Shown here piece after piece: positions 1 to 10,261 of a stretch of DNA of 64,000 bases. A model generated the notes under the pieces. That model was given only the letters and a program-made list of their open reading frames with translations. It did not search any database and was not told the DNA's origin. The stretch's first letter is position 1; each line of letters opens with the position of its first letter. Source of the DNA: Symbiodinium natans (Eukaryota; Sar; Dinophyceae; Suessiales; Symbiodiniaceae); contig CAJNDS010000188.1 in assembly GCA_905221605.1 (NCBI GenBank), positions 124,001-188,000 of the forward strand, in the 5' to 3' direction. The translations under genes and the position numbers were made by a program.

Positions 1-194
1 AAGACGTATTATTAAGGTTTAGGGTTAAGGGCGTAGGGTGTAGGGTTTAGGGTTTAGGCCCCCAACCCCAGAATGTGCGAAATCTCGCCCGTGGCCGTCG
101 GAAACGTACGCCCGATGCCCGATGAAATAATAACAACCAAGCCCTGCAAGCCAGATTTCTGTCAACCTCACCTCCCCGCTGTTTCTGACCACGT

Positions 195-338
195 TCATGA
201 AGATACCCTAATTCATACTAAGGATCATTTCTATGAAATTAGGGTATATTCCTTCATTAAGCACCGTCATGAATATACCCTAACTCATACTAAGGATCAT
301 GCTTATGAAATTCGGGATGTGTTCCTTAGTTAAGGCGG
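195..338. repeat. 72-bp direct tandem duplication with internal hairpins
   Basis: Two adjacent diverged copies of a 72-bp unit (195-266 and 267-338), each starting TCATGAA and containing CATACTAAGGATCAT. Within each unit an ATACCCTAA-like arm pairs with an AAATTAGGGTAT-like arm, so each copy can fold. The CCCTAA core resembles the telomeric heptamer found across the window. Confidence 0.85.
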
Positions 339-601
339 TTTTTCTGAAGGAGGCGGCTGCTGAGCCAGGGGAGGTCACGGACTCTGTTCCTCAGGTGGGA
401 CTTGCAGCTCGCAGGGCTCATGGGCATGGGCAGATTCAAGAGTCCCAAGGGTTTAGGGTTTAGGGTTTGGGGTTTGGGGTTTGGGGTTTCGGGTTTGGGG
501 TTTGGGGCTTACGTGCGAACCTTCAGAAGATTGAATACCAGTACATCTCTTGAGTCCTTGAAGAGACACCCTCCATGATGCCATGTACGACCCATCGGGA
601 C

Positions 602-688
602 GGGCTATCATGCCCTATAACCCCTTTTTATAAAGCCCGTTTTAATGGGTTGACTATGTGGATTATAAGGCCTAATCGGCCATCCTGG
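602..688. mobile_element. Hairpin element family F, copy 1
   Basis: Begins GGGCTATCATGCCCTATAA and ends GGCCTAATCGGCCATCCTGG. The right end matches the copies at 20975-21064 and 31486-31579 (AGCCCATCCTGG). The left end shares the CCCTATAA block with them but has lost the outermost CCAGG. Read as a short non-autonomous inverted-repeat element (MITE or introner-like); there is no coding capacity. Confidence 0.6.
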
Positions 689-1462
689 CAAACAAATTCT
701 GCAGGCGCCGATTGCAGTGAAGCCCATGGTCACAAGCACGGCCCACGCGTCTCAGGACTCCGGGCTGATGCGGGGCGGATTTGTTGCACTAAGGCCTTTT
801 TAAGCGGGTTTAGGGTTTAAGGTTTATAGGGTTTGGGGTTTAGGATTTAGGGTTTAGGGTTTGGGGTTTAGGGCAAAGTCTCTTGGAAAAAAGGGGTTTA
901 GGGTACGCATGTTACAGTTCTGAGCTTGCAGCCGGCTTTTGGCTTGTTCAGTTGACCTTTCAAAGTATGGCACTCAGGGGCTTACAGTTCTCTTGAGGGA
1001 TGCCACTGTCGTAACCCCGAGAATGATGTTGCTCTTGCGCCTCAGCTTTAAATCTACATCCTGAAGCCACAAAAGCCCGGAGCCTCTGGCTATTAATTTC
1101 CGGGCACCACAAAAGCCGCAAAAGAGCTTTGAAATCCCTAAGCTTGAAATCCCTATGACCGAAGACTCAGTTTTTGAACACCCCGTCTTTCATCGATGTG
1201 GCAGATGTTGGTGAACTAAGCACTTCGCGAGGAGCATGCTGAGGCGAGAGCGCGTTTTTTGCAACACCATGCTTTGCATGAACATCCGAATTGAATCCCA
1301 TTCGCTATTTGTAGCCAACGAGCTCATCATTCTTTTCTTGCAGTTGAATAGGTTGCTGCAGAGGTTGTCCTAAGCTCTTGAAACAGCCGTAGAACTGACT
1401 GCCTTAAGAAGTCTTAAAACCCAGGTTAGTTGCGGCTTGGGGTCAGCAAACAGCACCCAAAG

Positions 1463-1540
1463 CTCTTGAATGCGGAGGAGCAAAAGGATGCTTGGCAGGC
1501 CGAACGAGATAGGCTACTCCGCGAGAACCGTGGATTGAAG
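1463..1540 (+). CDS. Candidate coiled-coil exon
   Basis: Follows an AAAG acceptor. The frame reads LLNAEEQKDAWQAERDRLLR and continues ENRGLK, a charged heptad-like helix. A GT donor occurs at 1530 and the frame closes at a TGA shortly after 1540, so the 3' limit is uncertain. Unknown family. Confidence 0.4.
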
Positions 1541-1720
1541 ATGGACACCTGACAGCATCAGTAAGCTTTGAATGTCTTCACTCTTAAAACCCTAAACCCT
1601 TGTCTGGGCAGTTGACGAATGGCTTTGGGGGCCTTGACTCCTGGCCAGCCGCTCTCGAGTCGACCACTTCTCCCTTTCTCGAGACACATGACATGGACCG
1701 TTTAGCATCCCTGCAGTGTG

Positions 1721-1760
1721 CCCTAAACCCTAAACCCTAAACCCCTAACCCTTAACCCTC
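1721..1760. repeat. CCCTAAA telomere-type array before an acceptor
   Basis: About five CCCTAAA or near-heptamers, directly followed by a pyrimidine tract and TGCAG, which opens the exon at 1766. Confidence 0.85.
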
Positions 1761-1765
1761 TGCAG

Positions 1766-1854
1766 GAGAAGGAAAACTTGATCATGGAGGGCACAAAGAT
1801 GTCCCATCGCGTGCAAGCCGTGGAGGAGCGCATGAAGGCTTGGATTCTTTGCAG
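1766..1854 (+). CDS. Candidate coiled-coil exon between inverted telomeric arrays
   Basis: Acceptor CTCTGCAG|GAG directly follows a CCCTAAA array. The frame reads EKENLIMEGTKMSHRVQAVE then ERMKAW. The donor would be G|GTTTAGGG, the first unit of a TTTAGGG array, so both introns would end in telomeric repeats. The helix is charged and lacks a known domain. Confidence 0.5.
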
Positions 1855-1897
1855 GTTTAGGGTTTAGGGTTTAGGGTTTAGGGTTTAGGGTTTAGGG
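1855..1897. repeat. TTTAGGG telomere-type array after a donor
   Basis: Six near-perfect TTTAGGG units whose first GT coincides with the proposed donor of the preceding exon. Confidence 0.9.
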
Positions 1898-2452
1898 AAA
1901 CGGGCCTGATAAGATAGTGCCACAGACAGCCAAACGCAGCAAATATTTTTGCCACTGCTTCTAAATATTGGCCATAAGTTTACAACCATCCGTCGGGCCA
2001 TACGTGCTGTGCTTTCGGACACCATTCCAGCTCGATTTGCACATATGTGCACCTTGCAGCCACAACCCGACAGTCGCCACCTTACACCACAAGCCAGTGC
2101 ACAACACAAACGCTGCTCCATCTCATCCAAAATCCAAGATGTATATCTAGCATCCCAGGCAGCCAGCACAAGTCCACAGCAACAGCGAACACAGACCTAG
2201 GAACTGAATCCTCCTTTCACGGCACAAGCTGCCCTGGCAAAACACCCACGGAAAGACTTCCACATCTCTGATGTGCTAAAGGCTCGTACAAAGCTGCGGA
2301 CGATCCAAAACTTTTTTTCGTCTATCTCCTCCCCCCAAATCACAAGTGCGGAAGTGTGAACCCATGGAGGAGCGCAGATATCTCATCCGAGAGTAGCTCG
2401 TTCCCTGCCGACATTGGAATGGCAAAAAGCCGGCTTGCTCTGATGACATGAG

Positions 2453-2530
2453 GCCATGGCTGCTGATGCCCGGCGCTCCGAGTCTCAGATGGCGGATGCG
2501 GAGAGGACGCAGCAGGCCCTCCAACAAAGG
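2453..2530 (+). CDS. Candidate coiled-coil exon
   Basis: Acceptor ATGAG|GCC and donor AGG|GTTTTG give a 78-nt exon, phase 0 at both ends. It reads AMAADARRSESQMADAERTQ then QALQQR, a clear Glu/Gln/Arg-rich helix. The in-frame ATG at 2456 is taken as internal because the other exons of the series are upstream and downstream of it. Confidence 0.5.
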
Positions 2531-3341
2531 GTTTTGTCCAGTGGGTTGGGGGGTTCTTACAGCCGAGGGAAGGGAGGTGGGGGCGGGGGTCCATCGCCCT
2601 GCCCCCCCACAGCCGCGCCCCTGACCCCCCCACAGCCGAGCCCCTGACATACTCGTATGTATATGCAGGGCGTCGCGCACGCCAAGACGTCGCTCAAAAG
2701 CCCCCGTAAACAGCCCCTACACTCTGAACTCTCCCTTTCTTTAGACAAACCTTCAACAGGCTTTGCAGATTTTCGGGCAGGGTCGGGGCGGTCGCTGCGC
2801 AGCCGTCAAGGTTTCGGGAATAGCTGGGGCCCTCTTTACCCCATAAAACTGTAGGTAAAGAGCGTCCCAGGTAGGCTTAGAGTAGGAATCAGTCCTCCCC
2901 GCACGTAGGTGTCGATTGCCTCAACACGCCAACACGCTCGGTATAAGCCATTCGCTTGGACAGGAGGACTGTTCTTTTTCGGCGTTTTCAGAACAAGGTG
3001 AAGAACTAGTCAAGGATGCCAGGATAGGTTAAGCTCTCGTGCACATCCGGGCCCGAGTTTTGAGCTGAGTTGTTCATGCCTCTAAAAGCACTGTTTGTGA
3101 CCCGGCCTTCATTAAGTTGATTCCGAGATATTTGTAGAAATACTTTGATCCTTTACGCCCAATGGGATGGAGTTCCCAGCTGCTGAAATAAATGCACCCA
3201 GGGCAAGGTTGCACCACAAGTTGCAAAAGGCCTAAATGCATAATTTGGTTGCCGCGGCACCCTTCTTTTTCTTGCCGAGCGACGCCATGACGAGAATCGT
3301 TTCCGAAATGCCACTGTGGTCAGTGTCAAGCTGTTGAAAAG

Positions 3342-3468
3342 GAACACAAGCAGACAGATGAGCTGGCTAACTCCTGCCTACAAATGCACGGTAATGCGGC
3401 TTCGCTGAGCCGCACAAAAGAAGAGATAGCTTCTAAGCAAAGGCTCTGGGAAACCAAGCTGGCCCTTG
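3342..3468 (+). CDS. Candidate coiled-coil exon
   Basis: Acceptor AAAAG|GAA and donor CTTG|GTTCAT. The 127-nt frame reads EHKQTDELANSCLQMHGNAA then SLSRTKEEIASKQRLWETKL. It is one of the longer helical exons of this series. A hairpin element (3478-3582) begins a few bases into the following intron. Confidence 0.5.
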
Positions 3469-3477
3469 GTTCATATA

Positions 3478-3582
3478 GGGGTCGGAATAATTACTTGTAG
3501 TATTCCCTTATGGTCCCTTTATATGTATACTATATTAACCCCCCCAAAAAACCCCATTCTAATTATTAAGGCCCCTCTATTA
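3478..3582. mobile_element. Hairpin element family K, copy 1
   Basis: Left end GGGTCGGAATAATTACTTG with AGTATTCCCTTA; right part TCTAATTATTAAGGCCCC. It resembles the copy at 53074-53190 in the GGAATAAT...ATTCCCTTA left end and the AATTATT...GGCCC right end. The terminal repeats are imperfect. Confidence 0.45.
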
Positions 3583-3837
3583 AGCACAGGCCCAAGATGC
3601 GAACCGACACGCGGACAACCATCTGCGACCACCGCGTTCCCAAAGCCACACGAAAGCGACATCTACCAAACCCAAAACAAAGCCACGGGGATTCCAACAA
3701 TTGAAACACTTTGTGAAGACTCAATAATTACCCAGCACGCTATGTCCGATTGAACTATGCTATAAGACGCCTGATTCCTGTGAAATACTGCGAAGTTTAA
3801 CTAGAAAGAAGCCCCCAGTGTTCCAACTACCGCGGTT

Positions 3838-4018
3838 TTTTCCTCCTTGCTGAACCCTAAACCCTAAACGCTAAACCATAAACCCCAAACCAAACCAGTC
3901 CAGGGCCTTCAGGGCCAGCTTTCCCGCGCAGCTGCGCGGGCCGAAAAGGCAACTTCCGTTTGCTGCATCGTTGCGGAGGGTTTAGGGTTTAGGTTTTAGG
4001 TTTTAGGGTTTGGACTTG
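3838..4018. repeat. Opposed telomeric blocks with a GC-rich palindrome
   Basis: CCCTAAA-type units (about 3853-3895) and TTTAGGG-type units (about 3978-4010) face each other across about 80 bp that contain a perfect 18-bp palindrome, CCCGCGCAGCTGCGCGGG, near 3923. No exon is defended between them. Confidence 0.7.
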
Positions 4019-4652
4019 TGCGAATTTCTCGGGAAGCATATCTTCCTCACGAAGCAGTTGTCGGCCGTTTCTTCTGCTAAATCAGGAGTTGTTGGCCTTC
4101 TTGAGGGTTTCTCGGAGATCGACTCTATCCTTATTAGGGATGATAATAGGGGGTACGCGAATCCCTCTCCAAAATTCAAAATGTAGACAACTGCAGAGTT
4201 TCTATCTGAGGCTTTTCAATTTTCTATGGGCGGTATGGTCTACTTGAGATCCGGGAATTGAATGTCAGAGCACATGAGTTGGGAACTCGCTTCCCATCGT
4301 TGCCCGTGGAGCACGTGGGCGTGAAGTCTCAGAGGTCCTGCATTGGAACCCTAAACGGCTCTCTAGCGGACCCTTCTGCTTGAGGACTTTCGTCCCCTTC
4401 CACCTGCTTTCATGCCTGTGCCTAGACGCAGTTTCCTGGAACCTTCAAGAGACAACATCACACAACCACAACTGGAAGCATAGCAAGATGAGCAGACCCG
4501 GGCTTAGCCGCAGCCTCGGAATTGACCCAAGCCTCGTGTTCTTGCGCCAGCTGGTCTGTTTTTCTCACTCAATAGTAGGATTCGACCTCAAAAAGTCGAA
4601 GCCGTCCGAAACCTCTCCACCTAAATCTCCGGCACCAGAGATTTTCTTTCAG

Positions 4653-4758
4653 CCCTAGTAGTAGAGTAGGGTATCCCTTAACCTTTTGGGGTAGTATAGG
4701 CCCCTTGTAATCCCAAAAGGTTAACCTTTAGTTCCCCCAGGTTACTGGACAACTAAGC
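4653..4758. mobile_element. Hairpin element family B, copy 1
   Basis: Starts CCTAGTAGTAGAGT and ends CAGGTTACTGGACAACTAAG, both nearly identical to the copy at 62207-62311, 57 kb away. Internally CCTTAACCTTTTGGGGTA pairs with TAATCCCAAAAGGTTAACC. Length about 105 bp, no coding capacity. Confidence 0.8.
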
Positions 4759-4785
4759 AGCTGTCTGTTAGGCAGAGGCCCAAAG

Positions 4786-4830
4786 TTCTGAGCTCCGAGC
4801 CGAAACGCGGCGTCTGACGGCCGAGTTGGA
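4786..4830 (+). CDS. Candidate coiled-coil exon
   Basis: The frame reads SELRAETRRLTAELD after a CAAAG acceptor. The 3' limit is not clear: a GT lies at 4825 and a stop follows at about 4847. Helical composition is the main support. Confidence 0.35.
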
Positions 4831-4866
4831 CCCCTTCATCGACTTTTAGGGGGGGGGTTCTGTGTC

Positions 4867-4963
4867 GGGATGTTCCCCCATATACTAACAGTCCTGAGTC
4901 GGGATTCTTGTACCCCCCATGATAATCCCTGTGAAGGACTTGTTAGTATTGGGGAAACATCCC
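4867..4963. mobile_element. Hairpin element family A, copy 1
   Basis: Terminal inverted repeats GGGATGTTCCCCCATATACT and GTTAGTATTGGGGAAACATCCC. The same plan appears at 33256-33358, 41351-41445 and 47098-47193. About 97 bp, non-coding, MITE or introner-like. Confidence 0.85.
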
Positions 4964-5180
4964 AAGTTCTGTGAATCATTGTTCCGTGGTCAGGGGTGGG
5001 GAAGGTTCAGTCCTGGAGATATTTTTGGGTTGCTTAGGTTTTGCCTGGTAGGGAGGGAGGGGAAGGGAGGGGAGGATTGGGGCGCGGCGATTTCAGGTGG
5101 AAGTGTGTTGTTCCTGTGTTGCTTTGGTGCGCCCTCTCTGTCCCGGAGTGGGAGCTGGCTCTGAGGACAGGGCCCGGCAG

Positions 5181-5210
5181 CAGATACAGGGCGAGAAGCG
5201 GCAGATGCAG
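5181..5210 (+). CDS. Candidate coiled-coil micro-exon
   Basis: Acceptor CCCGGCAG and a GC donor (GCGCAC) bound 30 nt reading QIQGEKRQMQ, phase 0 at both ends. It is short, so support rests on composition and series context. Confidence 0.35.
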
Positions 5211-5457
5211 GCGCACTGAGAGGGCATTTTGGCGCCTAGCGTGGTATGTACAACGAAGCAGAGCATCATTCTTGAGGCACACTACTTGCAGCTGTATTCG
5301 TTAATCATTAGTTGTAGTACGGGGTTCTTGCACAAATACGTGATCAGTCTTACAGCAGACAGCATGCACGAACAAAGGAAAGCGGTGTATTCTTCGTCTG
5401 CTAAAGGCGAGTGCGAGCTTCAATCCGGAAAAGCCAGGGTGAACATCTGAGTACCAG

Positions 5458-5533
5458 GCCGACCAGCAGGCCCTGCAGATGAAGAGCCGAGAGAACTCGG
5501 AGAAGGAGCCAATCTCTCGGAACATGTTTCAAT
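5458..5533 (+). CDS. Candidate coiled-coil exon
   Basis: Acceptor TACCAG|GCC and donor AAT|GTGACG. The frame reads ADQQALQMKSRENSEKEPIS then RNMFQ. Charged helix followed by a turn; no known domain. Confidence 0.5.
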
Positions 5534-5614
5534 GTGACGGCGAGAGGGTGTGGGATTCGGAGCCTTCAGGCACATGTAGTGGCAAAGGTTTGTGTCTTGC
5601 AGGGTGTGTATGAT

Positions 5615-5667
5615 TCCCTAAACCCTAAACCCTAAACCCTAAACCCTAAAAAAACCCTAAACCCTTG
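5615..5667. repeat. CCCTAAA telomere-type array
   Basis: About seven units including one with extra A residues, followed by CTTGAAG and CCCCAG, possible acceptors of the next exon. Confidence 0.85.
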
Positions 5668-5676
5668 AAGCCCCAG

Positions 5677-5743
5677 CTGCAACGTTAAAGAGGAGCGGAG
5701 GATGGAAGAGCGGGTGCAGCACCTCGGGCCGCACCAAAGCTGT
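5677..5743 (+). CDS. Candidate coiled-coil exon
   Basis: Acceptor CCCCAG|C, donor GTATGT at 5744. The frame reads CNVKEERRMEERVQHLGPHQ. The consensus-like donor and the telomeric array just upstream fit the pattern of the series. Confidence 0.5.
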
Positions 5744-5802
5744 GTATGTCTCATGCAACTGCTCAGCCTTGGTTTGTGTAAGCCTAAGGCTGGGACTTTA
5801 CT

Positions 5803-5893
5803 TTTAGGGTTTAGGGTTTAGGGTTTAGGGTTTAGGGTTTAGGGTTTAGGGTTTAGGGTTTAGGGTTTAGGGTTTAGGGTGTAGGGTTTAGGG
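5803..5893. repeat. TTTAGGG telomere-type array (about 13 units)
   Basis: One of the longest uninterrupted TTTAGGG runs in the window, with a single GTAGGG variant near its end. It lies in the intron after the 5677-5743 exon, in TTTAGGG orientation on the coding strand. Confidence 0.95.
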
Positions 5894-6026
5894 CCCAAAG
5901 GTCTTCTTCTATAAGGTATTTGGGCTATTTGGAGTCCAAGGGTAAGGGTTTGCTGAACATTGCAAAACATGACGTTTTGGATTGGCTTTGGCATGAACTG
6001 CGACATCATGTGAGAACGCCCCTCAG

Positions 6027-6093
6027 GCAGCTCATGCACGAGAGGGACGAACTCAGAGCAACGAGTGCCTCGCTAACCGTGGAGCTGCAACAG
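6027..6093 (+). CDS. Candidate coiled-coil exon
   Basis: Acceptor CCTCAG|GCAG; frame reads QLMHERDELRATSASLTVEL then QQ. It ends at a GC donor (GCCTGT) or four bases later at a GT donor. Textbook Leu/Glu/Arg helix without a known domain. Confidence 0.5.
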
Positions 6094-6365
6094 GCCTGTG
6101 TTTGACAAACGGGAAAAAGGCTTTAGGGTTTAGGGTTCAGGGTTCCCCGGCTCTGATTCCATGTACGTGGGGTCTCCTTGGGTGTCGGAGTGTACCAAGA
6201 TAAGGAGTGTTTGACTGCCAACGCTGGCTCGCACTGTAGCATTGCCTGCCCTGTCAGCAACCTGATTACAGCAAGACAGGCCCCTTCTGCACCGAAGCCC
6301 TCCCGGCCCTACCATCACTCGGTTTGACAGAAATGGCCCCCTCCCGACCCCACCTGCCTCGCAAG

Positions 6366-6419
6366 GCGATGGGGACAGTGGACTCACTGGAGAGGCGCTT
6401 GCAGCAGCAGATGCAGGAT
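6366..6419 (+). CDS. Candidate coiled-coil exon
   Basis: Acceptor CGCAAG|GCG and donor GAT|GTTCAG give 54 nt, phase 0 at both ends, reading AMGTVDSLERRLQQQMQD. Leu and Gln repeats suggest a coiled coil. Another frame is also open across it. Confidence 0.5.
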
Positions 6420-7363
6420 GTTCAGTCCAGCTAGTCTTCTCAGTCTCATGAAGGTGCTGCCGGAGTTTGGCTTCGGGCTGCGGATTTGGGATCTCACGAG
6501 TTGCATACGGCGTTATGGACTTGTTCGTGTGGTATGGTGCTGTCATGGAGCGATGGTGCTATCACACTCATGTTTCAGGCAGTTGCATATCGCCGGTAGA
6601 AACGAGTTGCTTCTATTGGGGGTAGAACTGGCCTTGGACCATCCTTAAAGGCACTATAGACCCTGCGCACGATGAGCACGTAACTTTGCACCGTTCCAGC
6701 AAGAAGTTGCCAAGATATGGCTTGTAGTAGCTGAGAGGCTTCAGAATTGGAGGTTGACGCCTCGTGCTGCATACGTAAAAGTACATCGGCAGACGGAGAC
6801 TTAGTTTTCTCAACAACGGACATGGTGGGGGACTCGTGGCAGATGCGGATGTTCATTGCGAAGAACTCAGTCTTTGCGGGGCTTATCCGTTGCGGCCTGC
6901 GCTGTCATTCATGGTTCTTTGTTTGCATGGCTGAATCTGAAGCTTCAGGTCCTGCAACCAAGGCCTCGAGGGGGCTTCGCACCCCCTCCCGCCCAAACAA
7001 GAAAGACAGAAAACCGAAAGACTCGCAGACGTACGAAAATCTTCGACACAGGGTTCTTGGGAATGTGAAATTCGGCCGACTCTGACTACTGGTGCACAGC
7101 AGCAAATAAATAGAGTTTCATTTGAAATTGTAATGCAGAGGTTTGTCATGGCAAAATGTGAAGCAACTAGCCGTGGTTTTCCATCAACATTTGTGGGATC
7201 ACATGGGTTGGAGAAATAAACTCTCTGCCCAGTACATAGTAGAGAACATGGAGGTTTCCTAGTGCAAAACCGAGAGAGAGAAACGCAGAGGAAATAGATG
7301 TTTTCCTATTAAGACATGTAAAAAACATAGAGGTTTTCCCATTGAATCCCACGCAGCCGAACC

Positions 7364-7397
7364 CCCCCCCCCCCCAAAAAAAAAAAAAAAAAAAAAC
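7364..7397. repeat. C-tract followed by A-tract
   Basis: A run of about 13 C is followed directly by about 22 A. Slippage-prone homopolymers; length calls may be unreliable in a read-based assembly. Confidence 0.85.
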
Positions 7398-7677
7398 CTT
7401 CCATCCAATAGTCGTCGCACCCATCCAATGGTCGTCGCACCCAGCTTAAGCCCAAGCCCTATGAGGGTCCAATATTATGCAGCCCGTGTAGGGTTTGGAT
7501 GTTCAGGAAACAGGAGCAGAGACAGCCTCATACAGAGGCATCCTTAAGTGAAGCTTTGCATACTACTACCGGTTTACCCGAAGTGCTTATAGGTAAATTG
7601 TATACTTGTTTATTTATTAATATCTATTTATTTATGTCTATCCAAAGCCTCGCTGCGTGCTGCGCACGTCTGCGCAG

Positions 7678-7741
7678 GACATGGAACACCTCCAGGAGAG
7701 GCACAGGCGGCAGATTGAGGCAGCAGAGTATGAGCGCCTGG
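7678..7741 (+). CDS. Candidate coiled-coil exon
   Basis: Acceptor CTGCGCAG|GAC. The frame reads DMEHLQERHRRQIEAAEYER then L, followed by a possible GC donor (G|GCTTAG). A strong heptad-like pattern with no competing function. Confidence 0.55.
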
Positions 7742-8254
7742 GCTTAGTCTTACCCCACGGTTCCCAGTGTTTCCATTGTCCTGCACACCGTGTGCTTAAG
7801 GTGCAACAGGCTCCTGCCTGCGTTTTTCTGGCACAAGCAAGGCAGGTGGCCACGAAGGAATGAGGCAACGATCGGAAGTAGAGCATAGTTCTTTCTCATT
7901 CAATTGCATTCACGTCCCCACGTTCTTTTTCCTAAGTCATGCTTCGGACACTCACTGATACAGACATACAGGTTACAGAAGCTACCGCCTGTCGCAGCAG
8001 CCGCACCGAAATTTATTGCTTCACAGCGCCTCGAACTTTGCAGAGACAGCTGTCAGAGCCAGAAGTGTGGGTTGCTTGCTCTATCGTGTGTTTTTTTCAT
8101 ATGGGTTTGCTGTTCATCGGGTGTTTCTTGGCTCTTGTGAAGCGGCTGTGTGTGTCAAGCCCATTAAGGGTGCCCCCTGGACAGAGCCTTGGATTTCTGA
8201 ATGCACGAAATGCTTAGCCCCCCCCCCCCCCCTACATCCCCGTATAGACCTCAG

Positions 8255-8331
8255 GTTCGTCAATGAGAGCATGCCTTATCAACAGCGCCTGGGCGAACTC
8301 GAAGCGCAGCTCGCGCATCAAGAGTGCCTCG
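8255..8331 (+). CDS. Candidate coiled-coil exon
   Basis: Acceptor CCTCAG|GTT after a C-rich tract. The frame reads FVNESMPYQQRLGELEAQLA then HQECL and meets a GC donor (GCAGCA). Helical, charged and continuous with the style of the series. Confidence 0.5.
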
Positions 8332-8483
8332 GCAGCACTAGCACACTCCCTTTTCTCACTTCTCTCAATCACTCACTCTGCAGACGCACCCACACGAGCG
8401 CGGGTTCTGGCGCTGCCAGTGAGCGGCAGATGTAAAAACTGGGGCAAAGGGAGCTACCCTAAACCCTAACCCTAAGGCCCCAG

Positions 8484-8579
8484 TCCCCCGAGAGTGAGCC
8501 GGCCGAACGGCGCTTGAACCCACATGGAAAACGGCAGCAAGGCGCTTCCTTCTCAACACTGCAACTTGAAATCTGCGCA
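8484..8579 (+). CDS. Candidate exon between inverted telomeric arrays
   Basis: A short CCCTAAA block and the acceptor GCCCCAG precede it, and a TTTAGG array follows within a few bases. The frame reads SPESEPAERRLNPHGKRQQG then ASFSTLQLEICA. The donor is GTTGGG at 8580. Less clearly helical than its neighbours. Confidence 0.45.
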
Positions 8580-9515
8580 GTTGGGTTTAGGATTTAGGGT
8601 TTAGGGTTTAGGGTTTTAGGGCCAGGGTGGGGATGTTCAAGGAGTAATCTTTTCTGGATTCTGTGGCGCTTGCCTTTGTTTGGCGTGTTTTTTCGTGATG
8701 TTCCTTTCGTGGCTTTTTTTTTGGGTGCGTGGGGTAGGACATCCTCTATTGTCTCTATGTTCTTTTGCTAGGAAACCTCTACTTTCTCCAAGCTGAGGCT
8801 GGGGAGGATCGAGGAAGAAAAGGATGGAAACAAGGGTTGAAAGAAGGAAGGAAAGAACGAAGAAAGAAGGTTCAAACAGAAAACATAAAGAAAGAAAGCA
8901 AGGGGCTGCCCCCCCGCCCCTTCCCCCCAACCCTCCCCCAACCGCTTTGTTTGATCCTTGACCCTCCCCCCCCCTCCCCGCCCCGCGCTGTTTTTATGCC
9001 CATCCTGAGAGCATTGTGTTGGTAAATAGAAATCCCAAGAAATTATGAAGTATCTCCTGTATAAGAAATCGATTAGAATTTGCAATTACGCAAAACTAAA
9101 AAGAACCCTACGTCAACCCCGTTAACATTCAGAAGAATTCTCTTAACTCAACAAGAAGAATTCTATTAACTCAATAAGAATGCGAAGAATAATAGCAAAG
9201 GTCCTGGCAGAATTAACAAGAATCTCATGAAGCTCAAAGGGATCTTATCGGAGGAAATTGAAACAACGCCAACAAAGAATCGCGAAAAAAAACATGCAGC
9301 AAAAACGCAGCGGAGGGTTTTCAGCCCTAATATGACTGTGTAAATGTGTTTACTTGTTGTTTGCGTACGCATATCTCCATGTACATTTGCTATTCGCCTG
9401 GTCGGGAAAACATGATTGCCGCAGCATCCCCGACATTCCGTCTAGTGGTTCTCAACAAAACGTGCCCCGAGCTCAACTCAGCAACTGCTTGAGCTGCTGC
9501 ACTTTGCAGCCTTAG

Positions 9516-9583
9516 GCAGAAGTTCCTGGAGCGCGAAGCTGTTGCATACCGAGAGCGTGACAAGGAGAAGCTGTTGACCCTCA
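9516..9583 (+). CDS. Coiled-coil exon
   Basis: Acceptor CCTTAG|G, donor CTCA|GTTCTC. The frame reads QKFLEREAVAYRERDKEKLL then TL and ends in phase 1. The next exon starts with two bases, so the junction is phase-compatible and gives TLRSQQ. Strong charged helix. Confidence 0.6.
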
Positions 9584-9682
9584 GTTCTCCACGAACGGAA
9601 AGCGCACCACCCCCTCAACAATCATCTTCTCTTGCATGGAAAGCTAGTTTTAGGGAGGCCGTCACGGGGCGCGATGCAGTAG

Positions 9683-9774
9683 GATCGCAGCAGGAGCGCG
9701 CCGAATTGGAAGTGGCCAAGGAAGACTTGCGCCAGCGAGAGCAACTTCAGGAGCGCAGGGCCACAGGGCTCAAG
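9683..9774 (+). CDS. Coiled-coil exon with consensus donor
   Basis: Acceptor TAG|GA, donor AAG|GTAGGT. The frame reads SQQERAELEVAKEDLRQREQ then LQERRATGLK. It joins in phase to the exon before (9516-9583) and the exon after (10214-10261). One of the best-supported members of the coiled-coil series. Confidence 0.72.
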
Positions 9775-10213
9775 GTAGGTAGCACACCATGGCGGGTCAC
9801 CTCAATCATCTTGTCTTCCAGGTGTTTTTGTCAGATTTTCTTCGGATGGACGGCTTCAACACATTACTGTGGGTTTTGTTTAGGAAGTTCTCACGTCGAG
9901 TTCAAGTTTTGATTGTTTGATAGCTTTGTAGATGCATTGTTGCGCAGCCCGGCCCTAAACGCCCCTTCAAACTTTAACCCTGAATGGGCAAGGAGCAGCC
10001 TCCCCTACCCCTACCTCGTCCAAGAGTGACAGTCGGAAACAAGTCTCATTCACCCCCATGCAGTGAACCTTATACATCCTCAACTCCGAAGTACATGAGT
10101 TCATGTAAGGGGATTATATTCCATTTGGGGTTATAAAAGGGGTATCCCTGTTTTGGGAAATGCCCATGTTGTTGCTTTTCCTAGCCTAAGCTCCTGCACC
10201 TGACAATCCGCAG

Positions 10214-10261
10214 GAGCGGCGGGCGCGCGAAATGCGCGAAGAGTCGGGGCGTGCGCAGCAG
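10214..10261 (+). CDS. Coiled-coil exon with GC donor
   Basis: Acceptor CCGCAG|GAG and donor CAG|GCAAGC bound 48 nt, phase 0 at both ends, reading ERRAREMREESGRAQQ. GC-AG introns of this type are well known in dinoflagellates. Joins in phase with both neighbours. Confidence 0.7.

Larger units (their letters stand above)
1..1462. other. Region without a supported gene
   Basis: No exon is defended here. The stretch holds degenerate TTTAGGG-type repeats (near 17-57, 447-510 and 808-892), a 72-bp tandem duplication (195-338) and a hairpin element (602-688). The rest looks like intron or intergenic DNA. Short open frames exist but none has helix-like composition together with good splice sites. 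Confidence 0.5.

Noticed and set aside
1-60. Window start as a true chromosome end
   Set aside because: The TTTAGGG units here are few and degenerate and similar blocks occur throughout the window, so this is interstitial.
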